Shown here: positions 5,312 to 10,748 of the stretch, piece after piece | Position numbering within the stretch: the first letter of the stretch is position 1 | How the letters are laid out: the number at the start of each line of letters is the position of its first letter | DNA from: Candidatus Woesearchaeota archaeon | Lineage (GTDB): Archaea; Nanobdellota; Nanobdellia; Woesearchaeales; GW2011-AR4 | Reading direction: 5' to 3' | NCBI GenBank assembly: GCA_016185915.1 | Contig: JACPMP010000032.1 | Location: forward strand, 21,463-32,210 | Length of the DNA stretch: 10,748 nucleotides | Program-made: the position numbers and the translations under genes | The notes under the pieces: generated by a model | Told to the model about the DNA's origin: nothing | What the model saw: only the letters and a program-made list of their open reading frames with translations | Databases searched by the model: none

Positions 5312-5874
5312 ACAAAAAACTATGGCTGTGGATTGGAATTCCAGTTGCAGTCATTTTATTGGCGATTTTTTGGTACGTCGGAACTTATAATTCTCTTATA
5401 AAACTAAATGAGCAAGTCAGCAACAAATGGGCCCAAGTTGAAACACAATATCAAAGAAGGGTTGATTTGATTCCAAATCTCGTTTCAACAGTAAAAGGAG
5501 CTGCGAACTTTGAGCAGAAAACCCTTGAAGACATAACAAATGCAAGAAGCCAATGGCAAGCAGCAATTAATCCTGAGCAGAAAGTGCAGGCTGCAAATAG
5601 TGTTGAATCAGCCCTTGCTAGACTGCTTGTTGTTGTTGAAAATTATCCTCAGCTAAAGGCAACACAAAATTATCTTGCCTTGCAGGATGAGTTGGCAAAC
5701 ACTGAAAACAAAGTTGCAGTTGAAAGAGGACGCTACAATGACGCTATCCGCGACTTCAATGCGAGAATCAAAACGTTCCCATCAAGCATTGTTGCGAGAA
5801 AACTTGGATACATTGATAGGACTTATTTCAACGCAAAACAAGGAGCTGAGAATGCTCCTGAAGTGAAGTTTTAG
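5308..5874 (+). CDS. lemA: LemA family membrane protein
   Basis: This is a 188-residue LemA protein, close to the usual family length. It has an N-terminal membrane helix (about 6-26, WLWIGIPVAVILLAIFWYVG), then the long helical LemA domain beginning YNSLIKLNEQVSNKWAQVE. Conserved stretches include RRVDLIPNLVSTVKG, VENYPQLKATQNYLALQDEL, ENKVAVERGRYNDAIRDFN and the closing KTFPSSIVARKLGY. The domain forms a four-helix bundle displayed outside the membrane anchor. The biochemical role is not known. Genetic context across bacteria and archaea ties it to TPM proteins, as here with the gene at 4145-4945. Translation begins four bases inside the zinc-ribbon gene. Twelve bases separate it from the next reading frame at 5887, so that frame could be co-transcribed. 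Confidence 0.95.
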   Translation: MNKKLWLWIGIPVAVILLAIFWYVGTYNSLIKLNEQVSNKWAQVETQYQRRVDLIPNLVSTVKGAANFEQKTLEDITNARSQWQAAINPEQKVQAANSVESALARLLVVVENYPQLKATQNYLALQDELANTENKVAVERGRYNDAIRDFNARIKTFPSSIVARKLGYIDRTYFNAKQGAENAPEVKF

Positions 5875-5886
5875 AAGTAATTAAAT

Positions 5887-5991
5887 ATGAAAAATGAGCG
5901 ACAGCTTGAGATTGATGAATATATCGATAATAATGTTGATAATACTATTGATAGTTGGTTAAGAAATATAGAAGCTAAAAGAAAAAAATAG
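5887..5991 (+). CDS. 5' part of a frameshift-split hypothetical gene (34 codons)
   Basis: A frame opens with ATG 12 bases after lemA and encodes an acidic, Asn/Asp-rich start (MKNERQLEIDEYIDNNVDN, then TIDSWLRNIEAKRKK). It stops at TAG 5989-5991. The stop follows an A7 run (5982-5988) read as A-AAA-AAA, which is the form of a -1 slippery heptamer. Slipping back by one base, or restoring one A to the run, continues directly into the open frame at 5988-6770, which itself has no start near this point. I therefore read this as the true N terminus of that gene, split by a single-base indel (biological or sequencing) or by programmed frameshifting. Confidence 0.55.
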   Translation: MKNERQLEIDEYIDNNVDNTIDSWLRNIEAKRKK

Positions 5992-6770
5992 AAGAGCATA
6001 ATAAAAAGATTGGATTTGAAAGTTTTTGGACATTAGATTATCTTAAAAAAACTATAAAAAGTAATGAGATCCAAACCAAAGAAAAATTTGATTACTATCA
6101 GTATTATATAGAAAATTTAATTAATACTGAATTAAAAATAGCATCAACTTATTTTTGGCTAATTGACGCTCCTTTTGTTGCAGAAAGCCCATTACCAATA
6201 GTAGCAGGTTCTGTGGTAAAGAATCTTTATGCACTTTTTTCTGCCTTAAATCTTAACAATCAAGGCTTGTTTGGTTCAAGTATGGTGATAAACAGACAAG
6301 TTTTTGAATCCCTAGTTATAGCTAAGTATTGCTCATTATATCCAGAATCTAAAGTTTTTGCTGACTGGTATGAAGAAAAAACAATAAACCTGACCAGAGA
6401 TGTAGTGACAAATATTAAAAACTTGGATATAAGACCGTTTAGAGATTTCTGGAAAATGTTAAATGGATTCACTCATCCAACAAGAAGTTCACAACAGCCA
6501 TTAGTAATATTCCATAGTCATGAAAAAGAAATCCGTTTTACATATAATATAATCATAATACTTTTAGCATGTAACTATCATTTACTTAATAGACATATGG
6601 TTACTTCATCGATGAAACACTATTTAAATTGTTATTTTGAGAATGAACAAAAAACTATTAACAGTGAAAGGAGGAAAATCCAAAATTATTTGTTAGTGTT
6701 ACCAAAAGTTCTGGCAAATGAATCTAAAAAAGTTATTAATACATATAAAAGAAACTGGCTACTCAAATAA
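5988..6770 (+). CDS. 3' part of the split gene: helical protein of unknown function (DUF5677/HEPN-like at best)
   Basis: Open from 5979 with no ATG, GTG or TTG until the GTG at 6213, which would give a 185-residue protein. Joined to the 34 codons at 5887 it becomes about 294 residues. The upstream 75 codons look coding (GFESFWTLDYLKKTI, YYIENLINTELKIASTYFWL), supporting the joined form. The protein is mostly helical. RQVFESLVIAKYCSLYPE followed about 70 residues later by WKMLNGFTHPTRSS recalls the Arg-x3-Glu and Asn-x2-(T/V)-His-Pro pattern of DUF5677-like, HEPN-related proteins, a group often seen in defence islands. That similarity is weak and unverified. Hydrophobic segments (YNIIIILLACNYHLL) may be buried rather than membrane. 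Its stop is 2 bp from the convergent aspS stop. No terminator is visible between them. Confidence 0.55.
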   Translation: MEEHNKKIGFESFWTLDYLKKTIKSNEIQTKEKFDYYQYYIENLINTELKIASTYFWLIDAPFVAESPLPIVAGSVVKNLYALFSALNLNNQGLFGSSMVINRQVFESLVIAKYCSLYPESKVFADWYEEKTINLTRDVVTNIKNLDIRPFRDFWKMLNGFTHPTRSSQQPLVIFHSHEKEIRFTYNIIIILLACNYHLLNRHMVTSSMKHYLNCYFENEQKTINSERRKIQNYLLVLPKVLANESKKVINTYKRNWLLK

Positions 6771-6772
6771 TT

Positions 6773-9007
6773 CTATTTCCCAAACTCCCCCACCACCGGA
6801 TTCACAACTCTTACCAAATCCTTTGCTTTCATCTTGATGCTTTTTGTATGTTGTCCTGCATTAAATGCAACAATTTCATTCTCAACAATTGATTTGTCAA
6901 AATAAACTTTCAATTCAAACAAATTCCCGAATGGAGGAACACTTCCGATATTGCATCCTGTTGCTTGTCTCACTTCCTTTGCATTTGCCAGTTCAATTTT
7001 TTTGTATAAAGTAAATTTTTGGAGTTTTTCTATATCTAATTCTTTTGCTCCGCTTACAACAGCTTGTATAAACCCTTCCTCTGTTTTGCAAATCAAAGCT
7101 TTTGTTCCCTGCTTTAGCTCTGTTCCTCTGACTTCAGCGGCCTCTTTACTTGTGAAAACTGGCTTATGCTCAAGCACTTCATACTCAATTTTTTCTTTGT
7201 TCAAAACATCTCTTATTTTGCCGAATACTACATTCACAGCTTCTTTGACAAAATCCAGTTTAATGTGGAGTTCCTGCAATTGCTTTTCGCTGACTTCGCT
7301 TGGTGCATTTTCCATCAAAGATTCAGCTGCCTTGTTTTTTGGGAATGCTATAACTTCTCTTATTGATTCATTGCTAGTAATCATTGCAACAATCCTGTCA
7401 ACGCCAAGAGCAATCCCACCATGAGGTGGAGTTCCATACTTAAATGCTTCCAGCAAAAATCCAAATCTTTGCTCAGCTTCTTCTTTGCTCATTCCTAAAA
7501 TAGAGAACATTTTTGATTGAACATCACTTCTATGTATTCTTATAGAGCCGCCGCCAATTTCAGTGCCATTTAGCACAATATCGTATGCTTTTGCCCTTGC
7601 CTTTTCTGGGGCTTTATCAAGAAACTTAATGTCCTCATCTTTTGGGCTTGTAAATGGGTGATGCATTGCATTGTACTTTTGCTCTTCCTCGCTCCACTCA
7701 AGCAAAGGAAAATCAGTAACCCATACAAAACTAAAGTGATTGCCATCAATCAGCTTAAGTCTTCTTGCAATCTCTATTCTTAAATAACCAAGTGAATCAT
7801 TTACGACTTTGTGATTAGCATCTGCAACAAAGAACAACAAATCATCTTTTTTCGCATTAGCTGCTTTAATTATTTGCTTTTGCACCTTTTCATCAAAAAA
7901 CTTTACAATAGAACTTTCTAAACCTTTTTCAGTTACTTTCATCCAAGCTAAGCCCTTTGAGCCGTAGATTGCAACAAAACTTGTCAATTCCTCAATTACA
8001 GTTCTGCTGAAAGAGGCGCAACTCTTTGCATTTATGCATTTTACAATACCTCGCTGCTTTATTGCCTTAGTAAACACTTCAAAATTTGAATCCTTAGCTA
8101 TTTCTGTAACATCAGCTAAATGCATCTCAAACCTTGTATCAGGCTTGTCTAACCCATATTTGCTGATTGCTTCATCGTAAGTAATCCTCGGAAATGGCGT
8201 TTTTATATCCTTATTCAGCACAATGCGCCATGCGTGCTTGAGCATTCCTTCAATTACTCCTATAATATCATCTTCATCAATAAAGCTCATCTCAACATCT
8301 ATTTGCGTAAACTCTGGCTGTCTATCCGCCCTTAAATCTTCGTCTCTAAAACATCGTGCAATTTGAAAATATCTGTCAAAACCAGAAACCATTAATAATT
8401 GCTTGAATATCTGAGGGCTTTGCGGCAAAGCATAACATTTGCCAGGATGTATTCTTGACGGCACAAGGTAATCCCTTGCACCTTCTGGCGTGCTTTTTGC
8501 AAGGATTGGAGTTTCAATCTCCAAAAAACCGAGGTTATCAAAATAGTCTCTTACAGCTTTAACTGCCCTGTGCCTTATTGCGATGTTCTGCTGCATTAAG
8601 GGTCTTCTCAAATCTAAGTATCTATGCTTTAATCTTGTATCTTCATGTGTAACAACCCTATCATCTACTTCTATTGGAGGAACTGCTGACTCACTCAAAA
8701 TTTCAATCGTCTCAACAAAAATTTCAATAGCACCTGTTTTTAGCTTTGGATTTTCCATATCCTTTTTTCTATGCTTAACAACTCCGCTAACTTGAATGAC
8801 ATCCTCCCTTCCCAGTTTTTCAGCTGTCTTGTGAGATTCAGGATTAAAAGAAGGATCAAAAACTACTTGCGTTATGCCGTATCTGTCCCTTAAGTCAATA
8901 AAAATAACCCCGCCATGGTCTCTTCTTGTAGAGCACCACCCGCATAAAGTCACTTTTTTATTGATGTCTTTATCTGTTAATTCACCGCAAGTATGAGTTC
9001 GTTTCAT
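6773..9007 (-). CDS. aspS: Bacterial-type aspartyl-tRNA synthetase fused to a C-terminal YbaK-like editing domain
   Basis: Class II synthetase that charges tRNA(Asp), and possibly tRNA(Asn), with aspartate. Numbering below starts at an in-frame TTG (9013). The ATG at 9007 is residue 3 and is preferred because TTTTAAAT (9038-9031) lies at leaderless distance. The anticodon OB-fold occupies about 1-110 (STRRDHGGVIFIDLRD). Class II motif 1 lies near 155-170, QSPQ at 198-201, motif 2 at 222-239 (FRDEDLRADRQPEFTQID), a GAD insertion at about 300-410, and motif 3 at 532-540 (GGIALGVDR). A normal bacterial enzyme ends near 590. Here about 140 extra residues (605-746) form a YbaK/ProX-type domain, with HKPVFTSKEAAEVRG, GTKALICK (Lys638) and GSVPPFG. 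Archaeal AspRS normally lacks GAD and is about 430 residues, so this gene was probably acquired from bacteria. His33 suggests a non-discriminating enzyme. Confidence 0.95.
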   Translation of the reverse strand: MKRTHTCGELTDKDINKKVTLCGWCSTRRDHGGVIFIDLRDRYGITQVVFDPSFNPESHKTAEKLGREDVIQVSGVVKHRKKDMENPKLKTGAIEIFVETIEILSESAVPPIEVDDRVVTHEDTRLKHRYLDLRRPLMQQNIAIRHRAVKAVRDYFDNLGFLEIETPILAKSTPEGARDYLVPSRIHPGKCYALPQSPQIFKQLLMVSGFDRYFQIARCFRDEDLRADRQPEFTQIDVEMSFIDEDDIIGVIEGMLKHAWRIVLNKDIKTPFPRITYDEAISKYGLDKPDTRFEMHLADVTEIAKDSNFEVFTKAIKQRGIVKCINAKSCASFSRTVIEELTSFVAIYGSKGLAWMKVTEKGLESSIVKFFDEKVQKQIIKAANAKKDDLLFFVADANHKVVNDSLGYLRIEIARRLKLIDGNHFSFVWVTDFPLLEWSEEEQKYNAMHHPFTSPKDEDIKFLDKAPEKARAKAYDIVLNGTEIGGGSIRIHRSDVQSKMFSILGMSKEEAEQRFGFLLEAFKYGTPPHGGIALGVDRIVAMITSNESIREVIAFPKNKAAESLMENAPSEVSEKQLQELHIKLDFVKEAVNVVFGKIRDVLNKEKIEYEVLEHKPVFTSKEAAEVRGTELKQGTKALICKTEEGFIQAVVSGAKELDIEKLQKFTLYKKIELANAKEVRQATGCNIGSVPPFGNLFELKVYFDKSIVENEIVAFNAGQHTKSIKMKAKDLVRVVNPVVGEFGK

Positions 9008-9013
9008 AATCAA

Positions 9014-9288
9014 CAGGATTTACAGAAGGTATTTAAAATTATTGTTAGGGATTTTATTGATTTTTATTATTAATTAATTTTTCGATTGATTTTATTTTTA
9101 ATTTATTTAGTTAATGTTCAATCGTTATTGTTTTTCATTTATTGAGTTTTTTGGTTAATGTTTACTTTTGTGATGTTTCTGTTCTTCTTGCCCTTTACAA
9201 TTAGGGCATTTCCAATAAATAATTCAGCCATTAAAATCTTCAAAAAATAAAACAAATTTTTAAAAAATAAAATATAAAAAATAGATAA
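9014..9288. other. 275-bp AT-rich intergenic stretch with no firm gene
   Basis: Apart from the aspS promoter I find no supported gene. On the minus strand an ATG at 9231 opens a 30-codon frame to TAA 9141-9139 (MAELFIGNALIVKGKK...). The frame beside it reads WKCPNCKGQEEQKHHKSKH with no usual start codon, which looks like half of a zinc ribbon. Either could be a tiny gene or the debris of one. Bases 9241-9288 are almost pure A/T and probably include the end of the translin-family transcript. Confidence 0.3.
9031..9038 (-). promoter_or_regulatory. TATA-type promoter of aspS
   Basis: TTTTAAAT on the minus strand is centred about 27 nt before the ATG at 9007. It points to a leaderless transcript and favours that ATG over the TTG six bases further upstream. 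Confidence 0.5.
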
Positions 9289-9858
9289 CTACTTCCTTCC
9301 TTTCATCTCAATATCATACATCACTTCTTCCAACTTCTTCAAATTCCATTTAATTGAGTCAGACTTCTTTCTTAATTCACCATTTCTCAAATTAAATTTC
9401 AGGAATTCCCCATAAATCTCATGCACCAATTCTTTTATTTTTTCCGCTTCATCAAATTTTTTGTGTATCACGTCATAAATTGCTTTCCTCACAAGCTCTC
9501 CAGTCAAATCGCACAATCCGCTTAAGTAATCTTCTGCACTGACGCCAAGGCTTGTCTTTGTCGGTATTTTTCCATTCTTTACAAATTCATAGAAAGCGAT
9601 TGCCTCAACATACTCCTGAAATGCAACCGCATTGATGTTTGTATCTGCCGAAATATTTATTTTTTTTAGTTTTTTTACTTTATCTTTAATCTTTTTAACA
9701 ACAGAAGCAGCAGCCGTCAAGTCATTTCGTTGAGCAGCATAGATTATTTGTTTTGAAAGGTTTATGAGTTCTCTTGATGTTTGAATAACCTCTTCTCTCT
9801 TGAGGTCAATTTTATGCATCTCTTCCCTTATTCCATCAAATTCCTTTTTGTTGAGCAT
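9289..9858 (-). CDS. Translin family protein (archaeal)
   Basis: This is a 189-residue all-helical protein of the translin/TRAX superfamily. The clearest signature is AFQEYVEAIAFYEFVKNGKIP followed by VSAEDYLSGLCDLTGELVRKAI, which matches the core helices of translin including the Tyr-x-Glu-Ala motif. In eukaryotes translin and TRAX form octameric barrels that bind and cut RNA. Archaeal homologues form similar barrels, and some have ribonuclease activity that depends on acidic residues. Here Glu residues in EYVEAIAFYE are candidates, but activity cannot be asserted. The frame extends six codons upstream to 9876. I choose the ATG at 9858 (MLNKKEFDGI) because a TATA element at 9881-9892 sits about 27 nt away and serves the divergent neighbour at the same distance. 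It is rich in Lys, and no membrane segment is present. Confidence 0.85.
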   Translation of the reverse strand: MLNKKEFDGIREEMHKIDLKREEVIQTSRELINLSKQIIYAAQRNDLTAAASVVKKIKDKVKKLKKINISADTNINAVAFQEYVEAIAFYEFVKNGKIPTKTSLGVSAEDYLSGLCDLTGELVRKAIYDVIHKKFDEAEKIKELVHEIYGEFLKFNLRNGELRKKSDSIKWNLKKLEEVMYDIEMKGRK

Positions 9859-9880
9859 ATTGGCTAATAAAACCAAAACA

Positions 9881-9892
9881 TTTAAATATTTA
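9881..9892. promoter_or_regulatory. Shared bidirectional TATA element between translin and the membrane-protein gene
   Basis: TTTAAATATTTA (TAAATATTTAAA on minus) lies in the middle of the 52 bp between the two divergent ATGs (9858 minus and 9911 plus), about 26-28 nt from each. It fits as the TATA box for both leaderless transcripts, with the same geometry as the element at 4111-4122. Confidence 0.55.
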
Positions 9893-9910
9893 TCTCAAGC
9901 TAAGAATTTT

Positions 9911-10471
9911 ATGGCTACTCCTTTTAGGCAAGTGATAGAGTTTTTTGACAAGATTGGCTTATTTGATGTTGTCTTGCCATTTTTGCTTGTCTTCACTATT
10001 GTTTTTGCAATACTTGAAAAGACAAAAGTGCTTGGCATGGAAGAAATAGAGGGCAAAAAATACACAAAAAAGAATCTTAATGCAATCGCCTCTTTTGTGA
10101 TAGCATTTTTGGTTGTTGCTTCCTCTCAATTGGTCGAAATAATAACAAAAGTTTCAGCAAATGCTGTTGTTGTGCTGTTCCTTTCAGTGTTATTTTTGCT
10201 TTTGGTGGGCTCTTTCTATAAAGAGGGCGAACCAATATTTCTTGAAGGAGGCTGGAAGGTTGTGTTTATGGTCATAGTATTTTTAGCTATAATCGGGATT
10301 TTCCTTGATGCAATAAAAAGCCCTGATGGAAGGACATGGCTCCAGCGCTTGGGCGACTTTACAGGCTCAGGCGGAGATGAACTAGCAGGCTCAATTGTCT
10401 TATTGGCTTTAGTAGTCCTATTTATCATTTATGCAGTTAAGGAGCCTTCAAAAGAGGCAAAACATTCATAA
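9911..10471 (+). CDS. Small integral membrane protein, first of a tandem paralogous pair
   Basis: From the ATG at 9911 this is a 187-residue protein of unknown function with about five hydrophobic segments (roughly 18-36, 58-75, 82-101, 115-131 and 159-176). After a short amphipathic start (MATPFRQVIEFFDKIGLF) comes a striking block, DVVLPFLLVFTIVFAILEKTKVLG, which recurs almost unchanged in the next gene. A charged loop (EGKKYTKKNLN) and a Gly/Ser-rich loop near residues 149-155 (FTGSGGD) follow. No enzyme motif is visible. The frame extends upstream to 9800, but that part is antisense to the translin gene and contains the promoter, so I start at 9911. The shared TATA at 9881-9892 makes it leaderless. 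A scaffold, holin-like or secretion role would be speculation. Confidence 0.8.
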   Translation: MATPFRQVIEFFDKIGLFDVVLPFLLVFTIVFAILEKTKVLGMEEIEGKKYTKKNLNAIASFVIAFLVVASSQLVEIITKVSANAVVVLFLSVLFLLLVGSFYKEGEPIFLEGGWKVVFMVIVFLAIIGIFLDAIKSPDGRTWLQRLGDFTGSGGDELAGSIVLLALVVLFIIYAVKEPSKEAKHS

Positions 10472-10473
10472 AA

Positions 10474-10481
10474 TTTATATA
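10474..10481 (+). promoter_or_regulatory. TATA element for the second membrane-protein gene
   Basis: TTTATATA just after the stop of the first membrane gene predicts a start near 10502-10506. That leaves a leader of about 30 nt carrying a Shine-Dalgarno. The second paralogue may thus have its own promoter in addition to read-through from the first. Confidence 0.45.
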
Positions 10482-10487
10482 CTAATA

Positions 10488-10518
10488 AAAAAATTTCAAT
10501 TAAAGATTGAAATTTTTT
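10488..10518. repeat. Perfect 13-bp inverted repeat with 5-nt loop between the paralogues
   Basis: Bases 10488-10500 (AAAAAATTTCAAT) pair perfectly with 10506-10518 (ATTGAAATTTTTT) around the loop TAAAG. The arms are almost all A/T, with a single G-C pair. It sits across the predicted transcription start and just before the ribosome site of the second gene. It may be an operator for a dimeric regulator, an RNA hairpin limiting translation, or a hairpin-plus-T-run termination signal for the first gene. Confidence 0.5.
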
Positions 10519-10524
10519 AAATAA

Positions 10525-10530
10525 GAGGTG
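10525..10530 (+). promoter_or_regulatory. Shine-Dalgarno of the second membrane-protein gene
   Basis: GAGGTG five bases before the ATG at 10536 is a good match to the archaeal anti-Shine-Dalgarno. It fixes the start codon and contrasts with the leaderless first gene. Confidence 0.7.
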
Positions 10531-10535
10531 CAAAA

Positions 10536-10748
10536 ATGGCTGCTCAAGCCTTTGGATTGGAGGGTTTTATAGAGGTTTTAGACAGATGGAGGGTAGCAGA
10601 TGTATTGCTCCCATTCTTGTTGATTTTTGTAATTGTTTTTGCAATACTGCAGAAAACCAAGATTTTGGGCGATTCCAAGAAAAACCTTAATGTTGTCGTG
10701 GCAATTGTAGTTGGTTTGCTTGTCGTTATACCGCATGTTACTGGAAGG
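10536..10748 (+). CDS. Small membrane protein, second tandem paralogue (cut by window edge)
   Basis: The first 71 residues are present: MAAQAFGLEGFIEVLDRWRV, then ADVLLPFLLIFVIVFAILQKTKILG, a Lys/Asn loop (DSKKNLN) and a second hydrophobic helix (VVVAIVVGLLVVIP). The block D-V-x-L-P-F-L-L-x-F-x-I-V-F-A-I-L-x-K-T-K-x-L-G and the KKNLN loop are shared with the preceding gene, so the pair arose by duplication and the two products may work as a hetero-oligomer. The loop between helices one and two is about eight residues shorter here. The gene has a proper Shine-Dalgarno and lies 64 bp after its paralogue's stop, with a TATA box and a 13-bp inverted repeat between them. Function is unknown. Confidence 0.8.
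   Translation, partial: MAAQAFGLEGFIEVLDRWRVADVLLPFLLIFVIVFAILQKTKILGDSKKNLNVVVAIVVGLLVVIPHVTGR

Noticed and set aside
6951..7424. 157-codon plus-strand frame
   Set aside because: It is antisense to aspS in a region with clear AspRS and YbaK motifs. It is a by-product of codon composition.
9800..9910. Upstream extension of the first membrane-protein frame to 9800
   Set aside because: The extra 37 codons are antisense to the translin start and cover the shared promoter. The ATG at 9911 is at the right distance from the TATA box.

Overview
The window looks like a piece of an AT-rich DPANN-type archaeal genome, most like the Woesearchaeota/Pacearchaeota. The evidence is archaeal-style GatC and GatA, a translin-family protein, an archaeal-type HAM1/ITPase, a short archaeal winged-helix protein, and promoters with a TATA-like box about 24-30 nt upstream of the ATG. 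That spacing implies mostly leaderless mRNAs. Shine-Dalgarno motifs appear mainly at internal or secondary genes. The lineage is inferred from gene style, not from a marker tree.

Layout. 1-1587 (minus): a compact operon gatC - half-size MFS protein - gatA, with gatA running off the left edge. 1656-2601 (minus): a seven-TM membrane protein overlapping a winged-helix regulator, which looks like a membrane sensor/regulator pair. 2710-2787: a GC-rich block (about 54% GC) that folds as a three-way junction and may be an undescribed ncRNA or structured UTR. 2786-3361 (minus): a coiled-coil protein. 3530-4090 (minus): XTP/dITP diphosphatase, divergent from a TPM-domain membrane protein (4145-4945, plus), with both apparently sharing one symmetric TATA element. 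4975-5130: the C-terminal remnant of a Vsr/DUF559-like endonuclease. 5123-5874 (plus): a TFIIB-type zinc ribbon and LemA, overlapping by 4 bp. 5887-6770 (plus): an unrecognised helical protein split by an apparent -1 frameshift at an A7 run. 6773-9007 (minus): a bacterial-type AspRS with a GAD insertion and a C-terminal YbaK-type trans-editing domain. 9289-9858 (minus): a translin-family protein, divergent from a small membrane protein (9911-10471, plus), again around one shared symmetric TATA element. A tandem paralogue of that membrane protein starts at 10536 and is cut by the right edge.

How the parts relate. GatCA(B) together with an AspRS carrying His at the position associated with non-discriminating bacterial enzymes suggests that Asn-tRNA is made by transamidation of Asp-tRNA(Asn). 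The fused YbaK domain may hydrolyse a misacylated tRNA. LemA, the TPM protein and the zinc ribbon form a second envelope-related group. No tRNA, rRNA, CRISPR array or insertion sequence was recognised. The most unusual items are the AspRS-YbaK fusion, the GC-rich foldable block, the MFS gene inside gatCA, the two shared divergent promoters and the 7TM/winged-helix pair.
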